Below, in pieces: positions 54,269-63,594 of a stretch of 64,000 nucleotides of DNA (position 1 is the first letter of the stretch; each line of letters begins with the position of its first letter). This stretch comes from Burkholderia sp. 8Y (lineage in GTDB: Bacteria; Pseudomonadota; Gammaproteobacteria; Burkholderiales; Burkholderiaceae). Where the stretch lies: contig NZ_LR733520.1 of the NCBI RefSeq assembly GCF_902506145.1, positions 2,753,044 through 2,817,043 of the forward strand, read 5' to 3'. A program made the translations under genes and the position numbers. The notes beneath the pieces were generated by a model. It had not been told where the DNA came from and ran no database searches. It saw only the letters and a program-made list of their open reading frames with translations.

Positions 54269-55324
54269 TTATTCCTCGTCTTCATCGGAATGCGGGCTTG
54301 CCAGGCTTCGCCACAGCAGCACCGGAATGATCAGCGTGAAGACGATGACCTCCTTGTACGCGCTCGCCCAGAACGACGAATACGACTCCAGCAGCCCGAC
54401 GAGCAACGAGCCCGCCGCCGCCAGCGGATAACTGACGAGACCGCCCACGATCGCGCCGACGAAGCCCTTCAGGCCGATCAGAAAGCCCGAGTCGTAGTAG
54501 ATGGTGGTGATCGGCGCGACGAGCACGCCGCACAGCGCGCCGAGGCCCGCCGCGAGCGTGAACGCGAGACGCCCTGCTTGCGTTGTCCCGATGCCGACGA
54601 GCCGCGCCCCGAGACGATTCACCGATGTCGCGCGCAACGCCTTGCCGGAAATCGAGCGATCGAAATAGAAGTACAGCGCGACGATCAGCACCAGCGCCGT
54701 GCCGACGACCCAAAGACTCTGCCCGGAAATCGACACGCTGCCGAGGTTGAAGTTGGCGTCCGAAAACGCCGTCGTGCGCGATCCTTCCGCGCCGAACATC
54801 ACGAGGCCCAGGCCGACCATCGCGAAGTGCACGGCCACCGCGACGATCAGCAGCAGCAGCGTGCTGGCCTCCGCGATCGGCTCGTAAGCCAGCCGATACA
54901 CGAACGGCCCCATCGGCACGACGATCAAGAGCGTGAGCGCGATCTGCGCGACCATCGGCAGCGTTTGCGCGACGACCGCCTGCGTCAACGCCCACACCGC
55001 GACCGGGAACAGCAGATACTTGCCCGCGAGCACAACCAGAAAGCGCCCTGTCCGATGATGCCGCGCCGGATGCCGCACCATGCCCGCGACTTCGGCGATG
55101 AAACAGCCCACGCCCATCGCGATGAGCAGGAAACAGGTCGCGGGCAGCTTCTGCGTTTGCAGCGCGGCCAGCGTGAGCGCGCCGTAGGCGACGAACTCGC
55201 CTTGGGGAATGAAGATGACGCGAGTCACGGAGAACACGAGCACCAGCGCGAGCGCAAGCAACGCGTAGATTGCGCCCGTCGTGATGCCGTCTTGCGCGAG
55301 AATCGCCGCAATCGATAAGTCCAT
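54269..55324 (-). CDS. Branched-chain-type ABC transporter permease (LivH type)
   Basis: 351 residues with about nine membrane helices: GITTGAIYALLALALVLVFSVTRVIFIPQGEFVAYGALTLAALQ, the opening pattern of LivH; SISGKALRATSVNRLGARLVGIGTTQAGRLAFTLAAGLGALCGVLVAPI; LIGLKGFVGAIVGGLVSYPLAAAGSLLVGLLESYSS. It is longer than most LivH (about 290-310), with extra polar loop MVRHPARHHRTGRF near residue 85. 3 bp from livMG. Confidence 0.93.
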   Translation of the reverse strand: MDLSIAAILAQDGITTGAIYALLALALVLVFSVTRVIFIPQGEFVAYGALTLAALQTQKLPATCFLLIAMGVGCFIAEVAGMVRHPARHHRTGRFLVVLAGKYLLFPVAVWALTQAVVAQTLPMVAQIALTLLIVVPMGPFVYRLAYEPIAEASTLLLLIVAVAVHFAMVGLGLVMFGAEGSRTTAFSDANFNLGSVSISGQSLWVVGTALVLIVALYFYFDRSISGKALRATSVNRLGARLVGIGTTQAGRLAFTLAAGLGALCGVLVAPITTIYYDSGFLIGLKGFVGAIVGGLVSYPLAAAGSLLVGLLESYSSFWASAYKEVIVFTLIIPVLLWRSLASPHSDEDEE

Positions 55325-55380
55325 ACTTCCTCTTCAGAGCTTCTTCGGAACGTGAGAGCCGCTATCGGCCGATGAACATG

Positions 55381-55416
55381 GGAAAAGCGGCGCACCATCG
55401 GCGCGCCGCTTCTCTA
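55381..55416 (-). terminator. Probable attenuating terminator after the first binding protein gene
   Basis: AAGCGGCGC (55385-55393) pairs with GCGCCGCTT (55403-55411), followed on minus by TTCC. It lies 22 bp after the binding protein stop and ahead of livH, consistent with higher expression of binding protein than permease. Confidence 0.55.
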
Positions 55417-55437
55417 TCTGGAAATTGCGGTGCGCGG

Positions 55438-56610
55438 TCAGTCGTTCAGCAGCTTCCACTTGCCGTCGACGATCTGGACCATCACGCGTGCGCGATCGTC
55501 GAAGCCGTTGTGGTCGTTCGGCGTCGTGTTCATGATGCCGTGCGCGACCGGCAAGTCCTTCAGATTCTCGAGCGCCGCGCGCAGCGCCTCACGAAACTCG
55601 GGCGTGCCCGGCTGGCCCTTCTTGAGCGCCTCCGGAATCGCGCGGGCGAGCATTTGCCCGGCATCCCACGCATGGCCGCCGAACGTCGAAAGCGAGCCCG
55701 CGCCGTAAGCCTTCTCATAGGCGTTCTTGTACGCAGCCGACGACTTCTTCACTGGATTGCTGTCCGGCAATTGCTCGGTCACGAGCACGGGACCGGCCGG
55801 CAAGATCTCGCCTTCGCAGTCCTTGCCGCACACGCGCAAGAAGTCGTTATTGGCGACGCCGTGCGTCTGATACACCTTGCCCTTGTAGCCGCGCTCCTTC
55901 AGCGCCTTGGCCGGCAGCGCGGCCGGCGTGCCCGCGCCCGCGATCAGCACGGCGTCCGGGTTCGCGCTCATCGTCTTCAGCACCTGACCCGTGACGGACG
56001 TGTCCGTGCGGTTATACCGCTCGTTCGTGACGATCTTGAGCTTGTGCGCAGCCGCCGCCGTGTTGAACACCGAGTACCAGCCGTCGCCGTACGCATCCGC
56101 GAAACCGATGAAGCCCACGGTCTTCACGCCGTGCTTTTCCATGTAACTCGCGATGGCGTCGGCCATCAGCGCGTCGTTCTGCGGCGTCTTGAAGACCCAC
56201 GCCTTCTTGGCGTCCATCGGCGCGATGATCGCCGCCGACGCCGCCATCGAGATCATCGGCGTCTTCGCGCTCGACGCGGGATCGATCATCGCGAGCGAAT
56301 TCGGCGTGACCGTCGAGCCGACGATCGCATCGACGTGATCTTCGTCGATCAGCTTGCGCGTGTTCTGAACGGCGCGGCTCGTGTCGGAACCGTCGTCGAG
56401 CACGATGTATTCGACCGATTTCCCGCCCATCTCCTTCGGCAACAGCGCGACAGTGTTTTTCTCGGGAATCCCGAGCGATGCGGCCGGGCCTGTCGCCGAG
56501 AGCGTCACCCCGATTTTCACCTGCGCGAACGCTGCACCCGCGCCGAACATCGCGCTGCTAGCGACAGCCAGCGCAATGCCTCGTTTGACCCATGCTTTCT
56601 TCGTTTTCAT
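55438..56610 (-). CDS. Branched-chain-type ABC transporter binding protein (copy 1)
   Basis: 390 residues from the ATG at 56610. Signal peptide KTKKAWVKRGIALAVASSAMFGAGAAFA, then QVKIGVTLSATGPAASLGIPEKN. Conserved RVCGKDCEG motif, GAGTPAALPAKALKERGYKGK, and FGGHAWDAGQM. Nearly the same sequence as the next gene (copy 2); the two are clearly tandem paralogues, and the ligand is unknown. Confidence 0.9.
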   Translation of the reverse strand: MKTKKAWVKRGIALAVASSAMFGAGAAFAQVKIGVTLSATGPAASLGIPEKNTVALLPKEMGGKSVEYIVLDDGSDTSRAVQNTRKLIDEDHVDAIVGSTVTPNSLAMIDPASSAKTPMISMAASAAIIAPMDAKKAWVFKTPQNDALMADAIASYMEKHGVKTVGFIGFADAYGDGWYSVFNTAAAAHKLKIVTNERYNRTDTSVTGQVLKTMSANPDAVLIAGAGTPAALPAKALKERGYKGKVYQTHGVANNDFLRVCGKDCEGEILPAGPVLVTEQLPDSNPVKKSSAAYKNAYEKAYGAGSLSTFGGHAWDAGQMLARAIPEALKKGQPGTPEFREALRAALENLKDLPVAHGIMNTTPNDHNGFDDRARVMVQIVDGKWKLLND

Positions 56611-56805
56611 TGCTCGTCTCCAAACGCGATCCTGGCTTTCGCGCACCCCAGCGGCGCGCTGCTTCCAATTGTTATCGATGCGGCATGGCATCGCCCCGGC
56701 TGTTCAGCCGCCTCAATCTATGGACCGCCCCGGCGCATGCCTAGCCTCGTTTTCCCTGACGAATCGGGCCGTGCGCGCTCGGCTTCACGGCCTCTATTCA
56801 AGAAC

Positions 56806-56837
56806 GAAAAAAAGGCGCGTTCGTGGAAACGCGCCTT
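56806..56837 (-). terminator. Terminator/attenuator after binding protein copy 2
   Basis: AAGGCGCGTT-CGTGGA-AACGCGCCTT (56812-56837) with a run of T on the minus strand (56806-56813). Between the two binding protein genes, about 30 bp from the stop of copy 2. Confidence 0.8.
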
Positions 56838-56864
56838 GGTTGGAATCGACTCACATATCGACGG

Positions 56865-58031
56865 TCAGTTGCCCGACAGCTTCCACTTGCCGCCGACAAT
56901 CTCGACCATCACGCGCGCCCGCTGATCCAGCCCGGAGTGATCGTTCGCGCTCATGTTGAAGATGCCGTGCGACGCGGCAAGATTCTTCGTGTCCTCGATC
57001 GCCGCGCGCAACGCTTCCCGAAACGCGGGCGTGCCGGGCTGCCCCTTCTTCAGCGCGACCGGAATCGCGTGCTGCAAGATAAGGCCCGCGTCCCAGGCGT
57101 GACCGCCGAACGTGGACACCGAGCCCGCGCCATACGCGCCTTCATAAGCCTTCTTGTAGGTGAGCGCGGCCTGCTTCACGGGATTGCTGTCCGGCAGTTG
57201 TTCCGCGACGAGCAGCGGCCCGGCGGGCAGGAACGTTCCTTCGCAATCCTTGCCGCACACGCGCAGGAAGTCGTTGTTCGCGACGCCGTGCGTCTGATAG
57301 ATCTTGCCCTTGTAGCCGCGCTCCTTGAGCGTCTTTTGCGGCAGCGCGGCGGGCGTGCCCGCGCCCGCGATCAGCACCGCGTCCGCGTTCTGCGACATCA
57401 TCTTGAGCACTTGCCCGGTGACGGACGCGTCGTTGCGCGCAAAGCGTTCGTTCGCGACGATGCGGATCTTCGCGAGGTCCGCCGCCTTCGAGAACTCCTT
57501 GAACCAGCTCTCGCCGTACGCGTCCGAGAAGCCGATGAACGCGACCGTCTTCACGCCGTGATTCGCCATGTGCTGCGCGATGGCGGTGGCCATGAGAATG
57601 TCGTTCTGCGGCGTCTTGAAGACCCACGCGCGCTTGCTGTCCATCGGTTCGACGATGCTCGCGGCCGCGGCCATCGAGATCATCGGCGTGGTGGTTTCGG
57701 CGGCGATGTCGATCATCGCGAGCGAGTTGGGAACGACCGTGGAACCGATCAGCGCGTCGACGTGATCTTCGCTCGTGAGCTTGCGTGCGTTCTTGACGGC
57801 TTGCGTGGAATCGGTGGCGTCGTCGAGCACGATGTACTGCACCTTCTGTCCCGCGATTTCCTTCGGCAATAACGCGATGGTGTTCTTCTCCGGAATACCG
57901 AGCGATGCGGCCGGGCCTGTCGCCGATACCGTCACGCCTATTTTCACGTCCGCCAAAACCTGAGTGCTGAATACCGCCGATAATCCCGCGACAACCAACG
58001 CGACCGCCTTACCGCGTAATGCCCACTTCAT
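56865..58031 (-). CDS. Branched-chain-type ABC transporter binding protein (copy 2)
   Basis: 388 residues. Signal peptide MKWALRGKAVALVVAGLSAVFSTQVLA then DVKIGVTVSATGPAASLGIPEKN. Same features as copy 1 (VCGKDCEG, GAGTPAALPQKTLKERGYKGK, STFGGHAWDAG). First gene of the operon binding protein 2 - binding protein 1 - livH - livMG - livF; GGGGTG precedes the ATG. Confidence 0.9.
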   Translation of the reverse strand: MKWALRGKAVALVVAGLSAVFSTQVLADVKIGVTVSATGPAASLGIPEKNTIALLPKEIAGQKVQYIVLDDATDSTQAVKNARKLTSEDHVDALIGSTVVPNSLAMIDIAAETTTPMISMAAAASIVEPMDSKRAWVFKTPQNDILMATAIAQHMANHGVKTVAFIGFSDAYGESWFKEFSKAADLAKIRIVANERFARNDASVTGQVLKMMSQNADAVLIAGAGTPAALPQKTLKERGYKGKIYQTHGVANNDFLRVCGKDCEGTFLPAGPLLVAEQLPDSNPVKQAALTYKKAYEGAYGAGSVSTFGGHAWDAGLILQHAIPVALKKGQPGTPAFREALRAAIEDTKNLAASHGIFNMSANDHSGLDQRARVMVEIVGGKWKLSGN

Positions 58032-58273
58032 TGATTTGCACCCCGTGAATCGTGTGTTCGAATAGAAGTCACGCCTGAATGCCTTCTGCGGATTTATTTT
58101 TCGCGAATCGCCGACCGTTGAGTCGGGAAATGCAGTTTAGCGACGCGAGCGCCGCGCATCAAGCGTTTTGGAGGCGTTCCGCACGCAGTTTCAAGGTGAT
58201 TGGCTGTGCCCGATAACCCGCCGGTATGACGGGCGCGATTGCATCCGTCAGGCGAATCGTATTATGGGCCGGG

Positions 58274-58313
58274 AAAATAAAAAGGCGCCGTTGGACTTAT
58301 CCAACAGCGCCTT
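58274..58313 (-). terminator. Terminator of the second Liv operon
   Basis: On minus AAGGCGCTGTTGGA-TAAG-TCCAACGGCGCCTT, 14 pairs with one G.T wobble (58282-58313), followed by TTTATTTT. About 210 bp beyond the stop of livM-2. Confidence 0.8.
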
Positions 58314-58525
58314 CCGATTTGGGCACTTCGTGCCTCATGTCTCCTCGTTCTCCACCTCAAAAATCTGGGTGCATCAGAACTAGAACGGATATTAATGTGC
58401 GCATCATTTCGCGACAACCTAGCATTTACCCTAGTGGTGCATAAAAGCACCTTAAAAGGGCGTGTTCTGTGCCGTTATTCCTATGTTCGCCCATGCGCTA
58501 TTTGATTCGGATATCGAATGAAAAG
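58314..58525. other. Intergenic tail of the second Liv operon
   Basis: No gene seen here. Short frames on plus (for example around 58168-58383, which runs through the terminator) are not supported. From 58032 to 58273 the stretch is the leader of the first operon; no promoter could be fixed. Confidence 0.5.
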
Positions 58526-59500
58526 CTAACCTTGCAACGGCCTCACGCGGGCCACGATTTCGCCCACGATGCCGCGTCTGAATGCGAGCACGCAGGCAAT
58601 GAAGATGATGCCCGTGACGATCGTCACCGATTCGCCGAGCGAGTTGAACCAGGCCACGCCCGTCACATTCGCCAGCGCCGCGCCGATATCGCCGAGCCGG
58701 TCTTCCAGCGCCACGATGATCGCCGCGCCGAGCAGCGGCCCGAACATGGTGCTCATGCCGCCGACGAGCGTCATCAACACGACGAGGCCGGACATCGTCC
58801 AGTAGGCGTCGCCGAGCGTTTCGAAGCCGAGCACCAGCGTCTTCGTCGCGCCCGCGAGACCCGCGAGTCCGGCCGACAACACGAACGCCAGCAGCTTGTA
58901 GCGCGCGGTGTCGTAGCCGAGCGATATCGCGCGCGGCTCGTTCTCCTTGATCGCGATCAGCACCTGTCCGAACGGCGAATGCACGATGCGCACGATCAGC
59001 GCGAACGCAAGCAGCATCAGCACGAGCACGACGTAGTAGAGCGTCACGTCGCTGCTCAAATCGAGGACGCCGAACAGTTTGCCGCGCGGCACGCCTTGCA
59101 GGCCGTCTTCGCCGTGCGTGAAGGGCGCTTGCAGGAACACGAAGTAGACCATCTGCGCGAGCGCGAGCGTGACCATCGCGAAGTAGATGCCCTGACGCCG
59201 GATGGCGAGCAGCCCGACGATCACACCGAGCAGCGTCGCGACCGCCGTGCCGAGCACGACGCCCAGTTCCGGCGTGAAGCCGAGCGTCTGTATCGCGTAG
59301 CCCGCTGTGTAGCCCGCGCTCGACAGGAACATGGCGTGCCCGAACGACAGCAATCCCGTATAGCCGATCAGCAGGTTGAACGCCGCCGCGAACAGCGCGA
59401 AGCACAGCACTTTCATCATGAAGACCGGATACACGCCCGCGAACGGCACCGCGATCAACGCGACCAGCAACAGCGCGTAGAGCACTTTTCTCTGCATCAT
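58526..59500 (-). CDS. Branched-chain-type ABC transporter permease (LivM type, second system)
   Basis: 324 residues from the ATG at 59500; an ATG one codon later is equally possible. About nine helices: VMMKVLCFALFAAAFNLLIGYTGLLSFGHAMFLSSAGY, VHSPFGQVLIAIKENEPRAISLGYDTARYKLLAFVLSAGLAGLAGATKT, WTMSGLVVLMTLVGGMSTMFGPLLGAA. The EAA-like segment IAIKENEPRAISLG contacts the ATPases. Its start overlaps the stop of livH-2 (ATGA). Confidence 0.94.
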   Translation of the reverse strand: MMQRKVLYALLLVALIAVPFAGVYPVFMMKVLCFALFAAAFNLLIGYTGLLSFGHAMFLSSAGYTAGYAIQTLGFTPELGVVLGTAVATLLGVIVGLLAIRRQGIYFAMVTLALAQMVYFVFLQAPFTHGEDGLQGVPRGKLFGVLDLSSDVTLYYVVLVLMLLAFALIVRIVHSPFGQVLIAIKENEPRAISLGYDTARYKLLAFVLSAGLAGLAGATKTLVLGFETLGDAYWTMSGLVVLMTLVGGMSTMFGPLLGAAIIVALEDRLGDIGAALANVTGVAWFNSLGESVTIVTGIIFIACVLAFRRGIVGEIVARVRPLQG

Positions 59501-60381
59501 TTTTCCTTGCCGAAGAGTCCCGCCGGGCGCACGAGCAGCACCAGCGCCATGATGACGAAGACGACCGTCGCGGACGCTTCCGGATAGAACACGCGCGTGA
59601 AGCCTTCGATCACGCCCAGCAGCAGACCCGTGAGAATCGAGCCCATGATCGAACCCATGCCGCCGATCACCACGACCGCGAACACGGTGATGATCATCGA
59701 CTGGCCCATCAGCGGCGACACCTGAATGACCGGCGCGGCCAGCACACCCGCGAAGGCGGCAAGCGCGACGCCGAAGCCATACGTCAGCGTGATCATCAGC
59801 GGCACGTTGACGCCGAAGGCTTCGACGAGCTTCGGATTCTCCGTGCCCGCCCGCAAATAGGCGCCGATGCGCGTCTTTTCGATCACGAACCACGTCGCGA
59901 AGCACACGACGAGCGACGCCACCACGACCCACGCGCGATAGTTCGGCAGGAACATGAAGCCGAGATTGGTCGCGCCCGACAGAAGCGATGGCACGTCGTA
60001 CGGCTGGCCCGACGAACCGTAGATCGAGCGGAACACGCCTTCGATCACGAGCGTCAAGCCGAAAGTCAGAAGGAGCCCGTAGAGATGGTCGAGCTTGTAG
60101 AGCCAGCGCAGCATGGACCGTTCGATGACCACGCCCAGCACGCCGACGATGACCGGCGCGAGCAGCAGCATCGCCCAGTACGGGACGTTGAAGTACGCGT
60201 AGCCCATCCACGCGAGCATCGCGCCGAGCATGAAAAGCGCGCCGTGCGCGAAGTTGATGACGTTGAGCAAGCCGAAGATCACCGCGAGCCCGAGACTCAG
60301 GATCGCGTAGAACGAGCCGTTCACCAGTCCGAGCAGCAACTGGCTCATCATCGCGGCGAGCGGGATGCCGAATATTTCCAT
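59497..60381 (-). CDS. Branched-chain-type ABC transporter permease (LivH type, second system)
   Basis: 294 residues. MSQLLLGLVNGSFYAILSLGLAVIFGLLNVINFAHGALFMLGAML is the LivH opening; GTENPKLVEAFGVNVPLMITLTYGFGVALAAFAGVLAAPV; and AVVVIGGMGSIMGSILTGLLLGVIEGFT. Lies between the binding protein and livM-2. Confidence 0.95.
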   Translation of the reverse strand: MEIFGIPLAAMMSQLLLGLVNGSFYAILSLGLAVIFGLLNVINFAHGALFMLGAMLAWMGYAYFNVPYWAMLLLAPVIVGVLGVVIERSMLRWLYKLDHLYGLLLTFGLTLVIEGVFRSIYGSSGQPYDVPSLLSGATNLGFMFLPNYRAWVVVASLVVCFATWFVIEKTRIGAYLRAGTENPKLVEAFGVNVPLMITLTYGFGVALAAFAGVLAAPVIQVSPLMGQSMIITVFAVVVIGGMGSIMGSILTGLLLGVIEGFTRVFYPEASATVVFVIMALVLLVRPAGLFGKEK

Positions 60382-60460
60382 TGAACCTGCCGAGGGTTGA
60401 ATCGAAGCATGGCCGCAAGCAGTCGCGCGGGACCGCTTGCGGCATCAATCGCCGAAGAAC

Positions 60461-61681
60461 TTACTTCCAGGCCGCGCAGCGCGACTCGGCCTTCGTGCCG
60501 AAAGCCTGATCGCCCGGAATGGTGGCCGTGATCTTGTAGTAGTCCCACGGTTCCTTCGATTCCGACGGCTTCTTCACTTCCATCAAGTACATGTCGTGAA
60601 TCATCGCGCCGTCCTGGCGGACGTAGCCCTTCGCGTAGAAGTCGTCGATCTTCGCCTTCTTCATCTGCGCCATGACCTTGTCGCTGTCGGTCGTGCCGGC
60701 GGCCTGCACGGCCTTCAGGTACGTCGTGACGGCGGAGTAGTCGGCGGCTTGCAGGCTCGTCGGCATCTTCTTCATCTTCGCGAAGTAACGCTTCGCCCAT
60801 TCGCGCGTCTTGTCGTCCTTGTTCCAGTACCAGCTATCCGTCGCGACGAGTCCTTGCGTCGTCTCCAGACCCAGGCTGTGGATGTCGGAGAGGAAGATGA
60901 GCAGCGCGGCGATCTTCATCGTCTTCGTGATGCCGAATTCCTTCGCGGCCTTGATCGAATTGATGGTGTCGCCGCCCGCGTTCGCGAGGCCGAGCACCTG
61001 CGCCTTCGATCCCTGCGCCTGCAACAGGAACGACGAGAAATCCGATGCCGACAGCGGATGACGCACCGCGCCCAGCACCTGACCGCCGTTCGCCTTCACG
61101 ACATCCGACGTGTTCTTTTCCAGCGCCTTGCCGAACGCGTAGTCGGCCGTCAGGAAGTACCACGTCTTGCCGCCCTGCTTCGTTACCGCGGAACCGGTGC
61201 CTTTCGCGAGCGCCATCGTGTCGTAGGCGTAGTGGACGGTGTACGGGGAGCACTGTTCGTTCGTGAGGTTGTCCGCGCCCGCGCCGATGTTGATGTACGG
61301 CGTCTTCTTTTCCGCCGCGACTTGCGCGGTGGAGAGCGCCGTCGCGGAGTTCGTCCCGCCGATGATCGCGTTCACGCCGTCGCGGTCGATCCACTCGCGC
61401 GCCCGCGATGCCGCGATATCCGCCTTGTTCTGATGGTCCGCATACACGAGCTCGATCGGCTTGCCGTTCACCTTGCCGCCGAAGTCCGCGATCGCCATGC
61501 GGATGGCTTCGAGGCCGCCTTGTCCGTCGATGTCCGCGTAGAGGCCCGACAAGTCGGTGACGAAACCGATCTTGACGCTGTTGCCGTCGGCTGCCTGCGC
61601 GCCGCTGCTAACCAGCGCCACACTCGCCGCCGCAGCCGCAAAGCAAAGAGTAGAGAGGCGCGCGAGGGTCTTCTTTTTCAT
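60461..61681 (-). CDS. ABC transporter binding protein (second Liv system)
   Basis: 406 residues from the ATG at 61681. Signal peptide MKKKTLARLSTLCFAAAAASVALVSSGAQA, then ADGNSVKIGFVTDLSGLYADIDG. Type I binding fold: NAIIGGTNSATALSTAQVAAEK, WYFLTADYAFGKALEKN, and a C-terminal PWDYYKITATIPGDQAFG. Only distantly similar to the three other binding proteins in the window, so a different ligand is likely. The neighbouring alcohol-oxidoreductase suggests an alcohol- or carboxylate-like compound, an inference only. Confidence 0.9.
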   Translation of the reverse strand: MKKKTLARLSTLCFAAAAASVALVSSGAQAADGNSVKIGFVTDLSGLYADIDGQGGLEAIRMAIADFGGKVNGKPIELVYADHQNKADIAASRAREWIDRDGVNAIIGGTNSATALSTAQVAAEKKTPYINIGAGADNLTNEQCSPYTVHYAYDTMALAKGTGSAVTKQGGKTWYFLTADYAFGKALEKNTSDVVKANGGQVLGAVRHPLSASDFSSFLLQAQGSKAQVLGLANAGGDTINSIKAAKEFGITKTMKIAALLIFLSDIHSLGLETTQGLVATDSWYWNKDDKTREWAKRYFAKMKKMPTSLQAADYSAVTTYLKAVQAAGTTDSDKVMAQMKKAKIDDFYAKGYVRQDGAMIHDMYLMEVKKPSESKEPWDYYKITATIPGDQAFGTKAESRCAAWK

Positions 61682-61770
61682 TCCAGTCTCCGTGAGTTTT
61701 GATTGTTGCTGCGCTGCTGGTGTTACTGGTGTTGCCCTTTGGTGATCCTGGCTGCGCCGTGTGCGACGTG

Positions 61771-62532
61771 TCACACGCCGAGCAGTTCGTGCAGCACCGG
61801 CATCTTCGCTTCGAGTTCCCCCGCGCCGAAATGCTCGACGATATTCCCGTGTTCCATCACGTAGAACCGGTCCGCGAGCGGCGCCGCGAACCGGAAGTTC
61901 TGCTCGACCATCACGACGGTATAGCCGCGCGATTTCAGCATCAGGATCATGCGCGCGAGTGTCTGCACGATGACGGGCGCGAGACCCTCCGAGATTTCAT
62001 CGAGCAGAAGCAGGTTCGCGCCCGTGCGCAGAATGCGCGCGACGGCCAGCATCTGCTGCTCGCCGCCCGACAGACGCGTGCCCTGGCTCGCGCGCCGCTC
62101 GCTTAAGTTCGGGAACATGGAGTACAGCTCGTCGAGCGGCATGGCCTGCTTCGGATCGCCGATGAGCGGCGGTAGAAGCAGGTTTTCCTCGCACGACAGG
62201 CTCGAAAAAATGCCGCGCTCCTCCGGACAATAGCCGACCCCGCGATGCGCGATCTTGTGTGTGGGCAGCCCGATGGTCTCGCGTCCGCCCACGCGGATCG
62301 AGCCCGTGCGCCGGCCGGTGAGACCCATGATCGCGCGAAGCGTCGTCGTGCGTCCCGCGCCGTTGCGGCCGAGCAGCGTGACGACTTCCCCGCGATTCAC
62401 CTTGAGGTCCACGCCGTGCAGAATGTGCGATTCCCCGTACCACGCCTGCAAGCCTGCGATTTCCAGCGCGGGCGCATTCCCCGCCGCGCCGTTCGCTTCG
62501 CGCGAGCGGCGTTCTTCCGTGATCGTGCTCAT
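61771..62532 (-). CDS. Branched-chain-type ABC transporter ATPase (LivF type), Walker A Lys replaced by Arg
   Basis: 253 residues. The P-loop reads TLLGRNGAGRTTTLRAIMG: the lysine that normally binds the ATP phosphates is arginine (codon CGC on minus, 62350-62352). Otherwise complete: YCPEERGIFSSLSCEENL, signature RLSGGEQQMLAVARILRTGANLLLLDEISEGLAPVIV, H-loop-like VMVEQNFRFAAPLADRF (Gln in place of the usual His, common in LivF). Overlaps livG-2 by 4 bases. Either hydrolysis here depends on the partner LivG, or Arg is tolerated. Confidence 0.92.
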   Translation of the reverse strand: MSTITEERRSREANGAAGNAPALEIAGLQAWYGESHILHGVDLKVNRGEVVTLLGRNGAGRTTTLRAIMGLTGRRTGSIRVGGRETIGLPTHKIAHRGVGYCPEERGIFSSLSCEENLLLPPLIGDPKQAMPLDELYSMFPNLSERRASQGTRLSGGEQQMLAVARILRTGANLLLLDEISEGLAPVIVQTLARMILMLKSRGYTVVMVEQNFRFAAPLADRFYVMEHGNIVEHFGAGELEAKMPVLHELLGV

Positions 62533-63308
62533 GCGTGGGCTCCGGTGAGCGCCGCATCGGCGCTGCCCATGTAGGCTTCCATCACGAGCGGATTCTTCGA
62601 TACTTCCGCGTAGCTGCCTTCGGCGAGCACTTCGCCGCGCTGAAGCACGGTAATGGTGTCGGAGATGCCGGCAATCACGTTCATGTTGTGCTCGACCATG
62701 AGAATGGTGCGTCCCGCCGATACCTTCTTGATGAGCGCGGTCACGCGGTCCACGTCCTCGTGTCCCATGCCTTGCGTCGGTTCGTCGAGCAGCATGAGTT
62801 CGGGTTCCATCGAAAGCGTCGTCGCTATTTCGAGCGCGCGCTTGCGGCCGTACGACAGCTCGACGGTCTTCGCATCGGCGAAATCGGTGAGGCCGACTTG
62901 CGTGAGCAGGTCCATCGCGCGGTCGTTGAGAGCGTCGAGCGAACGTTCGCTGCGCCAGAACTGAAACGACGTGCCGAGCTGCCGCTGCAAGCCGATACGC
63001 ACGTTTTGCAGCACGGTCAGATGCGGAAAGACGGCGGAAATCTGAAACGAGCGGATGATGCCGCGCCGCGCGATACGCGCCGGGGGCTCCCGCGTGATGT
63101 CGGCGCCGTTGAAGACGATCTGGCCCGCAGTCGGTTCGAGAAATTTGGTGAGCAGATTGAAGCAGGTGGTCTTGCCCGCGCCGTTCGGTCCGATCAGCGC
63201 ATGGATCGAGCCGCGGCGCACGCGCAGGTTCACGTCATTCACGGCCGTGAAGCCTTTGAATTCTTTCGTGAGTCCTCGCGTTTCCAGAATGGTGTCGCCG
63301 AGAATCAT
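62529..63308 (-). CDS. Branched-chain-type ABC transporter ATPase (LivG type, second system)
   Basis: 259 residues from the ATG at 63308, preceded by AAGGGG; an earlier ATG at 63320 is possible. HALIGPNGAGKTTCFNLLTKFLEP (intact P-loop); IARRGIIRSFQISAVFPHLTVLQNV; LSYGRKRALEIATTLSMEPELMLLDEPTQGMGHEDVDRV (signature LSYGRKR); H-loop MVEHNMNVIAGISD. First gene of livG-livF-binding protein-livH-livM. Confidence 0.94.
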   Translation of the reverse strand: MILGDTILETRGLTKEFKGFTAVNDVNLRVRRGSIHALIGPNGAGKTTCFNLLTKFLEPTAGQIVFNGADITREPPARIARRGIIRSFQISAVFPHLTVLQNVRIGLQRQLGTSFQFWRSERSLDALNDRAMDLLTQVGLTDFADAKTVELSYGRKRALEIATTLSMEPELMLLDEPTQGMGHEDVDRVTALIKKVSAGRTILMVEHNMNVIAGISDTITVLQRGEVLAEGSYAEVSKNPLVMEAYMGSADAALTGAHA

Positions 63309-63594
63309 GTCCCCTTCCATGCGAAGTGAGGCGCTGAACGATGTGTTCGCCTGCGCTTTATTTTTCTTTCGCGCGCACCGGGCGGTGTCGCCGCCAAGAT
63401 GCCGCTTCGCTTCGTAGCCGGTTGCATGCCGCTCGAAAGCAGGCACGACGCACGCCGATCATCACGTGATCCGGGGCCATTGTCGCGCCAATGATGCAGC
63501 GCAATCATTGGGATTTGCACTGAGTCATGCAAAGCTGCAAGCGGCCGTCCATGCACGCGTTCAGGGCATGACATGTGCTGACCATATTGCGTCG

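Noticed and set aside
52772..55318. Plus-strand open frame of 848 codons opposite livMG and livH
   Set aside because: Composition (Arg, His, Asp, Gln dominated) is typical of an antisense GC-rich frame; the minus strand encodes clear transporter proteins.
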